Positions 17,149 to 25,566 of a stretch of DNA of 64,000 nucleotides are shown here, in pieces. How positions within the stretch are numbered: the stretch's first letter is position 1; every line of letters begins with the position of its first letter. The stretch spans positions 29,047 through 93,046 of the forward strand of contig JAIXXP010000034.1 in NCBI GenBank assembly GCA_027490665.1, written 5' to 3'. The notes beneath the pieces are model-generated. The model ran no database searches. It was not told the DNA's origin and worked only from the letters and a program-made list of their open reading frames with translations. The position numbers and the translations under genes are program-made. The DNA comes from Cryomorphaceae bacterium (GTDB lineage: Bacteria > Bacteroidota > Bacteroidia > Flavobacteriales_D > Crocinitomicaceae).

Positions 17149-18791
17149 AATTCGGCAGGGCAATTGAGTTCCATCCATTCATTAGAATGTGGATGATAAA
17201 ATCCAAGTTTAGCCGCGTGTAAATGCAAACGATTGGATTTTTGGCCGTATAAATCGTCGCCTTTTATTGGGCAATTCAAACCAAGATGATGCGCCGCATG
17301 CACGCGAAGCTGGTGTGTACGCCCTGTTTGTGGATACAAAGCAATTCTTGTTTCATTGTTTTGAATATCCAGCACTTTAAACTTTGTATGCGCATAACTT
17401 CCATGTTCATAGCAGACAAGTTGACGCGGCCTGTCTTCGAGATCTACACGAAGAGGTAGTTTGATTTCACCAACTGCTTGACCTGGTACTCCAACCAGAA
17501 TTGCCAAATATTCTTTTTGAACTTTTCTAAGCACAAATTGTCGCTGCAAACGCTCATGCATCAGTTTAGTTTTTGCCGCAAGCATGATTCCAGATGTAGA
17601 CATATCCAAACGGTGCACCAACAGCGGGCCGTCTGCTTCTGGAAAATATTTCTTTAAATCCTCTAATGAATTGGGTTGAGGATTTTTGCCCGGCACCGAT
17701 AAATACTCAGGTGCTTTGTTGATGGCTACGATCCAGTCGTCTTCGTAAATGATGTCCAAGGCTTTAGGCGGATGAATCGCCGCAATTGGATTTGGGTCGA
17801 TACTCATGCCTTTCAACATGTGTCCTAAAATGGGCTCGCATTTACTTTTACATGACGGATAAAAATGACCATGAATGCGCACTTCAGAATCTGGCGACAT
17901 TCCCCACCAAAACTCGGCCATACAAATCGGTCGAAGTTGGTTGAGGTAGGCATATTGCAGCAATTTGGGTGCTGCACATTCTCCAGCTCCGGCTGGCGGT
18001 GATTCTGCAAAAAGATTTAGAACATTTTGGGTATCTCCTAAGGCATTTAAAAAAGTGTAGCGTTCAAAAATCCGCTGTTGAAGATCTGCAGAATGGGCCG
18101 CACGCCTGGCTTTTAATTGTTCAATTTCTTCTTTGAATAAGCGCAAATTTTCTGAACGAGCGAACAACTCCTCTTGGGCGTGTTTTTTTAAAGCCTTTAG
18201 TCGACGGCTTTCGTGCATGCTTTCTTCGCGAAGTTGGCTTTCAAGAATTGCAATGTTCTCCGCATCATGCACAAGTGCAGCGCTGCGTTTGATATCACGT
18301 ATTCTTTTACTTTCTTTGTTCTGCAAGCGCAGTTCTTCCAATTGATTTGCCCATTGTGCTTGAAGTTCCTGATACACAGCTTTCAAATTGTCTAATTCAT
18401 TAGACCCCTCTAGTTGTTCTAATTGAATGGTGAGCTCATGGATCTCTACTTCTTCTCTTCGAAAAAACCCCTGTGCCTCTAGTATATCAAATACGGGCGG
18501 AACAAAACCAATGTGCTCATTGGAATTACCAAGCTTGCCAGAAAAAGCTGCTAAATAACCTAGTTCTTGATTTGAATTTTGTACCACGAGTACACCAAAC
18601 ATTTTTCCGATGGCACCCAAGCGCTCTTTTCTGCCCAAGCCGAAATCATGACCAAATGCTTCGGTGCTTAAGCGTTGTTGCAATAAATCTACGGCGTACT
18701 TGGCCATAGGATGAACGTCGTAGTAAAATGGGAAAGTGAAGCGCTCAGGTAAAGCGAGGTCCTGAAATTCTGATCCAAAAGGGATAAACAT
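17145..18791 (-). CDS. RluA family pseudouridine synthase with long N-terminal extension
   Basis: A 548-residue protein. The C-terminal half (about 340-548) is an RluA-type pseudouridine synthase that isomerises uridines in RNA: the catalytic motif HRLDMSTSG with Asp396, the conserved basic ALYPQTGRTHQLRVH and a GDDLYG block. The N-terminal 340 residues are an extension seen in some larger members. It has a short globular start, a charged coiled coil (about 115-245), and a segment with paired cysteines (GAGECAAPK and FYPSCKSKCEP) that may bind a metal. The RNA target cannot be predicted. A terminator separates it from the upstream T9SS gene. It overlaps the ispG 3' end by 4 bases. Confidence 0.9.
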   Translation of the reverse strand: MFIPFGSEFQDLALPERFTFPFYYDVHPMAKYAVDLLQQRLSTEAFGHDFGLGRKERLGAIGKMFGVLVVQNSNQELGYLAAFSGKLGNSNEHIGFVPPVFDILEAQGFFRREEVEIHELTIQLEQLEGSNELDNLKAVYQELQAQWANQLEELRLQNKESKRIRDIKRSAALVHDAENIAILESQLREESMHESRRLKALKKHAQEELFARSENLRLFKEEIEQLKARRAAHSADLQQRIFERYTFLNALGDTQNVLNLFAESPPAGAGECAAPKLLQYAYLNQLRPICMAEFWWGMSPDSEVRIHGHFYPSCKSKCEPILGHMLKGMSIDPNPIAAIHPPKALDIIYEDDWIVAINKAPEYLSVPGKNPQPNSLEDLKKYFPEADGPLLVHRLDMSTSGIMLAAKTKLMHERLQRQFVLRKVQKEYLAILVGVPGQAVGEIKLPLRVDLEDRPRQLVCYEHGSYAHTKFKVLDIQNNETRIALYPQTGRTHQLRVHAAHHLGLNCPIKGDDLYGQKSNRLHLHAAKLGFYHPHSNEWMELNCPAEF

Positions 18792-18803
18792 AAAACAAAG
18801 GTC

Positions 18804-18832
18804 AAAAAAAACGCCCTCGTTGGAGGGCGTTT
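18804..18832 (-). terminator. intrinsic terminator of the thioredoxin-fold T9SS gene
   Basis: Perfect 8-bp stem ACGCCCTC / GAGGGCGT (18811-18818 and 18823-18830) with a 4-base loop. On the minus strand it is followed by a run of eight T. It lies 24-50 bases after the stop of the 18854 gene and just ahead of the RluA-type gene. Confidence 0.88.
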
Positions 18833-18853
18833 CATATTTCTTATGAAAGAAAA

Positions 18854-20377
18854 TTATTTGATAACTACGTTTTTAGTAGTTGTAAGACCGTCAACAGTAA
18901 CAGTTACGATGTAGCTTCCTTTAGCAACGTTTTCAGTTGAGAAAGAAACAACTTGTGTTCCGTTAAGGTTAGTCATGTTTTTTGCAGAGATAACGCGACC
19001 TTGAAGATCCATTAACGCTACTGCGTAATCGTTGTTAGTAGCTTCGAAAGAAACGTTAACTTCAGAAGAAGCTGGGTTAGGGTATACATTCATTGCGATT
19101 GTAGCTAACTCATCCATTCCTAAAGCACCTGTTTTGAAAGCACGTGTATCAATATCTCCGAACTCAGCACCTGAAGCGATTGTTGTTCCGTTTGCATCTA
19201 CTAAAGAGTATGCACCGTTACCGTAAGAACAGCAAATACCATCTCCGTAAGAGTCAGTGATTTCGAAAGTATAACATTGGCTAGGGTTAAGTGTAACCAA
19301 TTGTGGAGCTTGTACAGTTTGACCAGCAGCACCTGTTGTCATGTCCGCCCAGTTACCACCACCTTGTGCTACAGTTGCACCAGCGCTATTCTTGATTACC
19401 CAAGCAGTTTCTGAAGCGTAGTAGTCAGTTGTAATGTTAACCGTTACGAACTGAGAAACAGCATTTGAAGCAGCAGCAATTGTAGTGTTCATGCCATTGT
19501 TTGCAGCTGAAGCATCACCTGCAGTTGTAACTGTACAAGTAAGAGCACCACCAGTAAAGTTAGCGATTGGTGAACATGTTACGTTAGCAACACCATAAGT
19601 AGCTAAGCTACCGCTATAGGTACCTGTAGAAACTGTAGTACCACCTTGTGTGATAGTAACAGTAGCAGATGTAAGTGCAGATGTTCCGTTGTTTTGGATG
19701 TTAATAGATGGCGTATAAGAACCTTCACAATGTACAGCAGCACCAGTGTAGTTCAAAGCAGCAACGTCTGCAGGAGCAGATGCTGGTGGAGGGCAAGCGC
19801 CAACTGTAGCATACAGTGCAGCAGCGTCTAATTGACCAACTTCTTCGATGATGCGGTTAGGGCAAATACGGTAGATTGTTGGAAAATAAGCGATTGCGTA
19901 ATCGTTGTTGATTTGGTTAGCCGCAGCAGATGCAGGGTTAGCCATTGGGAATTGGATTTGGTTACCAGCAGCTGGCTCAATCCAGTTTCCGATAGCACCT
20001 GAACCATCTAACATAGTAGCGTCCGCAGTTTGACCGTCACCTTCGATCCAGATAACCATAACGTCGTCTGTTGTAGCAGTAGCAACACCTGGTGCGCCTG
20101 CTGGGCCATGGTTAGCATAGACATCTTCGAGAGCTCCACTTAAATGGTAGTTCCAGCATGGACCACACCAAGTTGCAGATACATCTAAAAATACAGTGTA
20201 TCCTTGGTCAAGGTAGCTGTAAAGTGAGTAAGATCCGTTGCTAGATGAACCAGCAGTAGACAACCATGACTGGTAAGCAGACACAGTAAAGTTTGGAGCA
20301 ACGCTACCTGGGGCTAGCTGCGCATTCGCACTAACACCTGCAAGTAACATAGCAGCTGAGAATAATAGTTTTTTCAT
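18854..20377 (-). CDS. secreted thioredoxin-fold protein with T9SS type A sorting domain
   Basis: A 507-residue secreted protein. Signal peptide about 1-19 (ends ANA). Then a thioredoxin/TlpA-like domain (about 20-205): the redox motif WCGPCW with Cys71 and Cys74, and a later YFPTIYRICP strand. A CARDB-like beta domain follows (about 210-300), then a beta domain with YASETAW and DSYGDGICC (about 305-420), and a T9SS type A domain at the end (VYPNPASSEVNVSF, then GSYIVTV and TTKNVVIK). The second half is the same module set as in the 3861-6194 protease. A redox-active protein at the cell surface or outside the cell is inferred; the substrate is unknown. It ends in a strong terminator, and the codon use is relaxed and even, as in well-expressed genes. 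Confidence 0.92.
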   Translation of the reverse strand: MKKLLFSAAMLLAGVSANAQLAPGSVAPNFTVSAYQSWLSTAGSSSNGSYSLYSYLDQGYTVFLDVSATWCGPCWNYHLSGALEDVYANHGPAGAPGVATATTDDVMVIWIEGDGQTADATMLDGSGAIGNWIEPAAGNQIQFPMANPASAAANQINNDYAIAYFPTIYRICPNRIIEEVGQLDAAALYATVGACPPPASAPADVAALNYTGAAVHCEGSYTPSINIQNNGTSALTSATVTITQGGTTVSTGTYSGSLATYGVANVTCSPIANFTGGALTCTVTTAGDASAANNGMNTTIAAASNAVSQFVTVNITTDYYASETAWVIKNSAGATVAQGGGNWADMTTGAAGQTVQAPQLVTLNPSQCYTFEITDSYGDGICCSYGNGAYSLVDANGTTIASGAEFGDIDTRAFKTGALGMDELATIAMNVYPNPASSEVNVSFEATNNDYAVALMDLQGRVISAKNMTNLNGTQVVSFSTENVAKGSYIVTVTVDGLTTTKNVVIK

Positions 20378-20460
20378 GCGTTAAAATTTAAGTTTGCGTA
20401 AATATAAAGAAATTCCGGTCAAGGAAAAAAAACTTAACTACAAAAAGATAGGAAAATGGC

Positions 20461-21210
20461 TTATTTCTTTTTGAGTTGTTCTTTGATGAACAATTCAATG
20501 GCGCCAACCATTGAAGGTGCTTTTGGGTGCGGCGCGTGAACGTCTAGACGCAAATTGTTTTTTAGAACAGCATTAGCAGTGGTGGGGCCAAAAGCAGCAA
20601 TAGCAGTGGTGTTCTGCTTGAAATCAGGGAAGTTTTTGAATAAAGATTCGATTCCGCCTGGGCTAAAGAACACTAACATGTCGTAATAGACATCTTCTAA
20701 ATCAGAAAGATCAGCAGCAACAGTTCGGTACAAAATTGCTTTTGTAAATGGAATGTTGTACTTCTCCAAGGTGAGTGGAATGGTGTCTCTAAGTATATCA
20801 GTACAAGGCAACAAGAATTTTTCGCCTTTTTGTTTTTTCATGAGCTCAGCAAGCTCATCAATGGTTTGTTTACCAAAAAAGATTTTACGCTTTCGGTAAG
20901 TCACGTATTTTTGAAGATAGAGCGCTACAGCCTCAGTAATACAAAAATATTTCATGGTGTCAGGCACTTCAAAACGCATGGCTTCTGCCATCCTGAAGAA
21001 GTGATCAACCCCTACCTTTGAGGTAAGGATGATTGCTGTATGGGTGGAAATATCAATTTTTTGAGTACGGAACTCTTTGGGGTCAACACCCTCCACTTTA
21101 ATAAATGGACGGAAATCTATTTTGAGCTTGTATTTATCAGCTAAATCAAAATAAGGAGATTTGTCGCCTTCTGGTTTCGGCTGAGAAACTAGTATGGTCT
21201 TTATAGCCAA
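20461..21210 (-). CDS. hemD: uroporphyrinogen-III synthase
   Basis: HemD closes hydroxymethylbilane into uroporphyrinogen III in tetrapyrrole synthesis. The 249-residue product has the Bacteroidota form: KTILVSQPKPEG at the start, FRPFIKVEG, the TSKVGVDHF helix, YFCITEAVALYLQKY, VLYRTV-like segment (ILYRTVAAD), LVFFSPGGIESL and AAFGPTTANAV. No ATG fits. The first in-frame ATG upstream (21342) would overlap the DUF4271 gene by 118 bases and add unrelated residues, whereas TTG at 21210 gives a start 5 residues before the conserved TILVSQPK and sits 14 bases after the upstream stop. The TTG start is inferred. Adjacent to the DUF4271 gene, as commonly seen in this phylum. Confidence 0.88.
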   Translation of the reverse strand: MAIKTILVSQPKPEGDKSPYFDLADKYKLKIDFRPFIKVEGVDPKEFRTQKIDISTHTAIILTSKVGVDHFFRMAEAMRFEVPDTMKYFCITEAVALYLQKYVTYRKRKIFFGKQTIDELAELMKKQKGEKFLLPCTDILRDTIPLTLEKYNIPFTKAILYRTVAADLSDLEDVYYDMLVFFSPGGIESLFKNFPDFKQNTTAIAAFGPTTANAVLKNNLRLDVHAPHPKAPSMVGAIELFIKEQLKKK

Positions 21211-21224
21211 AGTTGTGGTTTTAG

Positions 21225-21884
21225 TTAATTGTATTCGCCCGAAAACCAGCGCCATACAAAAAGTATAGGTAGGATTTCCAAGGCGCAAAGGTACAAAATT
21301 AAATAATACCATTCCAAATTTGCCTGCACACAAGCTCGCCAAGCCTTAATCAAGCGCCAAATATAGGCTGCAATAAAGAGCACTACGAAGCTGATGTTGA
21401 GTAAATTATTGGATTGGCCATAGATCAGCCAGAGAAAAGATATACCCAAATAAACTAAGCCTGAAAAAGACCATACTTGTTTATTTATTTCGGAAATGCC
21501 ACTCACCAACTTCCAGTTGTCTGTAATGAGTAGTGCAATGCGGAAATTGATTAATTGGAAAATTAAAAATCCTAAGACAAATACAAGAGCTAAAACGAAA
21601 GCTTCTATTCTTTGAAAATACGTCAGAAAAAATAAAAAGGTGCTCAGGCAGAATGAAATAAAAAAGTTGCCCAATAATAGAGATTGTGTTTCGGGACGAA
21701 TCTTTTCATCGTCGAAACCAAAACTTTCCACGCGGCTCAGTTTCCAAAAGCGCTTCCAAGATAAGGTCAAGGCGTCTGGAGTGCTGATGCGGGCATAAGC
21801 GATGAAAGTCAAAGAAAGCAACGAAACAAATAGCAAATAGCTATTCATTTGGGAGGCTCTTTCGATGAGTTCAAATCTTTGCAT
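21225..21884 (-). CDS. DUF4271 integral membrane protein
   Basis: A 219-residue protein with about six hydrophobic segments, matching the DUF4271 family found beside hemD in Bacteroidota. Landmarks are the RFWKLSRVESFG-type segment after TM1 and a C-terminal EILPI segment with a final RWF. Function unknown; the steady association with hemD suggests a link to tetrapyrrole metabolism or just conserved order. It precedes hemD on the same strand and probably shares its transcript. Confidence 0.82.
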   Translation of the reverse strand: MQRFELIERASQMNSYLLFVSLLSLTFIAYARISTPDALTLSWKRFWKLSRVESFGFDDEKIRPETQSLLLGNFFISFCLSTFLFFLTYFQRIEAFVLALVFVLGFLIFQLINFRIALLITDNWKLVSGISEINKQVWSFSGLVYLGISFLWLIYGQSNNLLNISFVVLFIAAYIWRLIKAWRACVQANLEWYYLILYLCALEILPILFVWRWFSGEYN

Positions 21885-21901
21885 GTAGAGAATTTAGGAT
21901 A

Positions 21902-21909
21902 CAAAAATA
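21902..21909 (-). promoter_or_regulatory. -7 promoter box of the DUF4271-hemD unit
   Basis: On the minus strand TATTTTTG matches TAnnTTTG, 17 bases before the ATG at 21884. It is divergent from the box for the acyl-CoA dehydrogenase. Confidence 0.4.
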
Positions 21910-21947
21910 ATTCAAATTTGCATGCTACAGCTGCACAGATTATTACG

Positions 21948-21955
21948 TACTTTTG
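21948..21955 (+). promoter_or_regulatory. -7 promoter box of the acyl-CoA dehydrogenase gene
   Basis: TACTTTTG matches TAnnTTTG and ends 18 bases before the ATG at 21974. The box overlaps the in-frame ATG at 21953, which argues against that upstream start. The nearest TTTG (21917-21920) is at a 27-base spacing, longer than usual. Confidence 0.45.
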
Positions 21956-21973
21956 TGGCACAAATCAACCATC

Positions 21974-23170
21974 ATGAAAACCGATTTATATCAACACCCA
22001 GATTACTTCAACATGGACGACCTGCTCTCAGAAGAGCACAAGCTTGTTCGTGACGCCGCAAGAGCATGGGTAAAGAAAGAAGTCTCACCAATTATCGATG
22101 AGCATTATGAGAAAGCAACCTTCCCAATGCACATATTGGCTGGGCTTGGCGAAATTGGCGCTTTCGGACCATACATTCCAGAAGAATACGGCGGGCCTGG
22201 TCTCGACCAAATTTCTTACGGTCTTATTATGCAAGAACTCGAGCGCTGTGACTCCGGTTTGCGTTCCACCGCATCCGTGCAATCTTCTTTGGTCATGTAC
22301 CCAATTTGGAAATACGGCTCAGAGGCGCACAAACAAAAATACCTTGCCAAACTCGCTTCAGGCGAAATGATGGGCTGTTTTGGTCTTACAGAGCCGGACT
22401 ACGGTTCCAACCCTGGCGGCATGATCACCAATTTCAAAGACGCTGGTGACCACGTCATTTTGAACGGTGCCAAAATGTGGATTTCTAATGCGCCTTTTGC
22501 AGATATCGCAGTTGTTTGGGCCAAAGACGAAACTGGTCGTATCCATGGCATCATTGTAGAACGCGGTATGGAAGGTTTCTCTACGCCAGAAATGCACGGT
22601 AAGCTTTCATTGCGCGCCTCTGCAACCGGCGAACTCATCTTCGACAACGTCAAAGTTCCTAAAGAAAATATCCTTCCTGGCCGCTCAGGTCTCGGCGCAC
22701 CACTTAGCTGTCTTGACTCCGCACGCTTCGGCATCGCATGGGGTGCCCTTGGTGCTGCCATGGATTGCTACGACCAAGCTTTGCGCTATTCAAAAGAACG
22801 CACCCAATTCAATGTGCCAATCGGTGCATTTCAGTTAATTCAGAAAAAATTGGCTGAAATGATTACAGAAATCACCAAAGCACAATTGCTCACCTTCCGA
22901 CTTGGTCAATTGCGCAACGAAGGAAAAGCTACCTCAGCTCAAATTTCTATGGCCAAACGCAACAATGTCGAAATTGCACTTAACATTGCCCGCGAGGCGC
23001 GCCAAATTCATGGCGGAATGGGCATCACAAGTGAATACTCAATGATGCGCCACATGGCAAATCTAGAATCGGTAGTTACTTACGAAGGCACCCACGACAT
23101 CCATTTACTCATTACAGGTATGGATGTTACTGGCATTCCTTCATTCACGAGAGAAATGCCAAACCTCTAA
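21974..23170 (+). CDS. acyl-CoA dehydrogenase, glutaryl-CoA dehydrogenase type
   Basis: A 398-residue FAD enzyme of the acyl-CoA dehydrogenase family. Signatures: LTEPDYGSNPGGM (FAD/substrate contact), MWISNAPFADI, the glycine-rich RQIHGGMGI, and the catalytic-base region TYEGTHDIHLLI whose Glu sits where glutaryl-CoA dehydrogenases have theirs. That subgroup oxidises and decarboxylates glutaryl-CoA to crotonyl-CoA in lysine and tryptophan breakdown. Kynureninase, also in tryptophan breakdown, is at 58227 but not linked. The start at 21974 places DLYQHPDYFNMDDLL at the N-terminus, as in the family. Monocistronic; converges with the TPR gene with a 3-base gap. Confidence 0.9.
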   Translation: MKTDLYQHPDYFNMDDLLSEEHKLVRDAARAWVKKEVSPIIDEHYEKATFPMHILAGLGEIGAFGPYIPEEYGGPGLDQISYGLIMQELERCDSGLRSTASVQSSLVMYPIWKYGSEAHKQKYLAKLASGEMMGCFGLTEPDYGSNPGGMITNFKDAGDHVILNGAKMWISNAPFADIAVVWAKDETGRIHGIIVERGMEGFSTPEMHGKLSLRASATGELIFDNVKVPKENILPGRSGLGAPLSCLDSARFGIAWGALGAAMDCYDQALRYSKERTQFNVPIGAFQLIQKKLAEMITEITKAQLLTFRLGQLRNEGKATSAQISMAKRNNVEIALNIAREARQIHGGMGITSEYSMMRHMANLESVVTYEGTHDIHLLITGMDVTGIPSFTREMPNL

Positions 23171-23173
23171 TCT

Positions 23174-25009
23174 TTAGATATCTTCGCTTTCAGAAAGCGC
23201 ATCTCCTCGCAAGAGGCGGATGCGCTTTCTTGCTTCTGCACCAAACAAACTGGCTTTGTATTCCATAAGCAAACGCTTATACAATGCCTCAGCAGCTGTT
23301 TTGTCGAATAAATTTACTTCATTGATTTCCGCCATCCGAAACAGCGCGTCGTCGGCGAGAATATCCTTATTGTGTAATTTGAGGAGGTCCTCATAATAAC
23401 CCAAAGCCTTTTGCCATTCGCCGCGTTGTTCCATTGCTTGGCCTTTGCGGTACAAGATTTCATCTGCTAAAGCATGATAAGGAAAGGCCGTTTGAATACT
23501 GTCGAAGAGTACAAATGCAGAGTCGTATTTATGTTGGGCAATCATGCGATCTGCAGTGGCAAACCAGAGCATCACTTGGTAATTGCTATCCAAGCCGTAA
23601 TTATCAGTTATAAAAACCGACAACTGAATGGCATCATTTGAAATAAAGCGCGAGGTGCCTTCTTTGAGTACATCTAGCTGAGACTGCGCAAATTCGAATG
23701 ATCCGTCGTAATAAAAGATTTTAGCATTCTTAAATTTGGCTTCAGCGCCAATGCTTTCAAATTTAAAATCGTTGTCAATTTGCATGTATATTAATGACGC
23801 CTCCCAGATGTCGCCACCCAACACTTGTATATCTGCAAGTAGCATTTTTGCCTGTGCCCTTTGCATATCAGTTAGGCCTGGCAATTTCATTAATTCCTGC
23901 AATTCTGTAATGGCGGTATCTATTTGCTGCGCATAAAATGCCCTGATCTCAGCGAGTTGTAATGAAACTTGGAATGTTGCTCTTGCCCTACCTAATCTGC
24001 TAAGTGCCTGTTCAAAATCAGTGATACATTGCTGAATTTCTTGCGCATTGAAATTTCGGAGTTGTGTCACTTGAACAAACCTTGTATTTAATAAAGACAA
24101 CTGTGCCTCATAAAAATTAGGTAGCTCTGGGCCGAGGTCAATGACGTGTTGAAAACAACGATAGGCTTGGTCAAAAGCGTTATTCTCCACGCAGATGAGA
24201 CCAAGCTCAAGCACTTCGCGGCCATCGCTTTTCATTCTTTTATCTAAGGCAATTACCTGTGCTGCTGCTCCGCTAAAATCGCGGTTCTGGACAAATAACC
24301 AAATGAGCATTTGGTTCACAACTATTGGAGCACTTGGCTGCTGGGCCCTTTGTAAAAGCACTTCCTTAGCCAGCAAATAATCTGGTCCTGCAGCTTGGCT
24401 TAAATCCATTCTCGAGCCAATAGCTTGTTGTATGGATTCTAAAATACCGGGTTGTTGCACGAGGTAATCTAAGTAAGCAATGAGCATAGAGCGCTTGTCA
24501 CCCACCAATGCATAATAATCTGCATATTGAAAATTAAATGGATAACTTGGACTTAATTTTTGGCCTGCATCTAGCGTGCGTTTGGCGTAATCAAACTTGC
24601 CCTTTGCTGCAAAAGCTTGATAAACAGCAATTGTTTGGCCGGGATTTGGCGTAAGTTCAGACAATAACTCTTCGTAAATTTTCTTTGCTTTAGGCTCTTC
24701 TGCTTGATCTTCGTAAAATTCTCCAGCAAGCAACCGCACCTCATAATCTTGCTTATTCAAACTCATTTGCTTGCGCAGGATTTTTTCAGCAGTCTTGAAG
24801 TCTTTTTGTTCGAGTAAACAAGTGAGGTAAGGTAAAAAAATAGCCTTGCTTTGGTCTTGAGTGTAAATTTTCTCGTAGTACCCAAGTGCTTTGTCTAACT
24901 CAGCGTTATTGTAATAATATTGTGCAAGTTGTAAATCAGTCGCAGTTTGGGCTTGCACACCCCACGCGCTTGTTAATAACCAAAAGATGATGATGATTCT
25001 ACCGCTCAT
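23174..25009 (-). CDS. secreted tetratricopeptide-repeat protein
   Basis: A 611-residue protein with a signal peptide (about 1-20, ends VQAQ) and helical TPR-type repeats over most of its length. Clear examples are AQYYYNNAELDKALGYYEKIY (near the start) and, near 535-570, a GEWQKALGYYEDLLKL unit followed by ADDALFRMAEI. The C-terminus resembles the tail of outer-membrane-assembly-type TPR proteins (a YKASLFGAEARKRIR helix). Likely a periplasmic or outer-membrane-associated scaffold; no enzyme domain seen. Last gene of the minus-strand unit; its ATG shares one base with the preceding stop. Confidence 0.82.
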   Translation of the reverse strand: MSGRIIIIFWLLTSAWGVQAQTATDLQLAQYYYNNAELDKALGYYEKIYTQDQSKAIFLPYLTCLLEQKDFKTAEKILRKQMSLNKQDYEVRLLAGEFYEDQAEEPKAKKIYEELLSELTPNPGQTIAVYQAFAAKGKFDYAKRTLDAGQKLSPSYPFNFQYADYYALVGDKRSMLIAYLDYLVQQPGILESIQQAIGSRMDLSQAAGPDYLLAKEVLLQRAQQPSAPIVVNQMLIWLFVQNRDFSGAAAQVIALDKRMKSDGREVLELGLICVENNAFDQAYRCFQHVIDLGPELPNFYEAQLSLLNTRFVQVTQLRNFNAQEIQQCITDFEQALSRLGRARATFQVSLQLAEIRAFYAQQIDTAITELQELMKLPGLTDMQRAQAKMLLADIQVLGGDIWEASLIYMQIDNDFKFESIGAEAKFKNAKIFYYDGSFEFAQSQLDVLKEGTSRFISNDAIQLSVFITDNYGLDSNYQVMLWFATADRMIAQHKYDSAFVLFDSIQTAFPYHALADEILYRKGQAMEQRGEWQKALGYYEDLLKLHNKDILADDALFRMAEINEVNLFDKTAAEALYKRLLMEYKASLFGAEARKRIRLLRGDALSESEDI

Positions 25010-25560
25010 TATCTATTTTGTTTCTTTTGAAGTAAGGTGTATGAAAAAGCCTCAATTGGTGAATACATGCTTGCGTAATCTTCAAAAAACTGCTCTTTTG
25101 TGCGCAAGTATTCTGTCGTCAAGGTGCTTAATTGCTGTACTTTTTGACGTTCAAAACGAATGTATTCTGCATAACGATTTCGCTCGCCTCTGCCTTCTTT
25201 GATATCTTTACGCAATTGCTTCAAAACACGTTTTTCTTCTTTAATGCCCTCCCTCACTTTTAAATATTGCTGCAGCATTGGCTTGATACTGCGGCGCATG
25301 ACTTTATAAGCATCTAACTTCTTCGCCAAAGCCATATCGATGGTATCTAAGTAAAGATTTTGCTTGATGCGCAGTTCAGTTTGCATCGTCTTTAGCTTGA
25401 TAGCAGATACATCATTCATGCGCTCATCCTTTAGCTTTCTTTCTAAATCCAATAAATGTTGGTCCATTTTTGCCACTTTTTGCAATAAATGATCCCGATT
25501 GAAGTCAACACACGCAAAGGTGAACACACCAACAAACGAAAGTAATATGAACTTTTTCAT
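25009..25560 (-). CDS. coiled-coil lipoprotein of unknown function
   Basis: A 183-residue protein with a lipoprotein signal (lipobox TFAC, Cys17). The rest is almost entirely charged helix with a heptad-like pattern (LLDLERKLKDER, then KEEKRVLKQLRKDIKEGRG), predicting long coiled coils. No catalytic motif. Not recognised as a named family. It sits between the PAP2-like gene (6-base gap) and the TPR gene (shared base), so it is translated from the same transcript; a structural role together with the TPR protein is a guess. Confidence 0.75.
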   Translation of the reverse strand: MKKFILLSFVGVFTFACVDFNRDHLLQKVAKMDQHLLDLERKLKDERMNDVSAIKLKTMQTELRIKQNLYLDTIDMALAKKLDAYKVMRRSIKPMLQQYLKVREGIKEEKRVLKQLRKDIKEGRGERNRYAEYIRFERQKVQQLSTLTTEYLRTKEQFFEDYASMYSPIEAFSYTLLQKKQNR

Positions 25561-25566
25561 TGTAAT

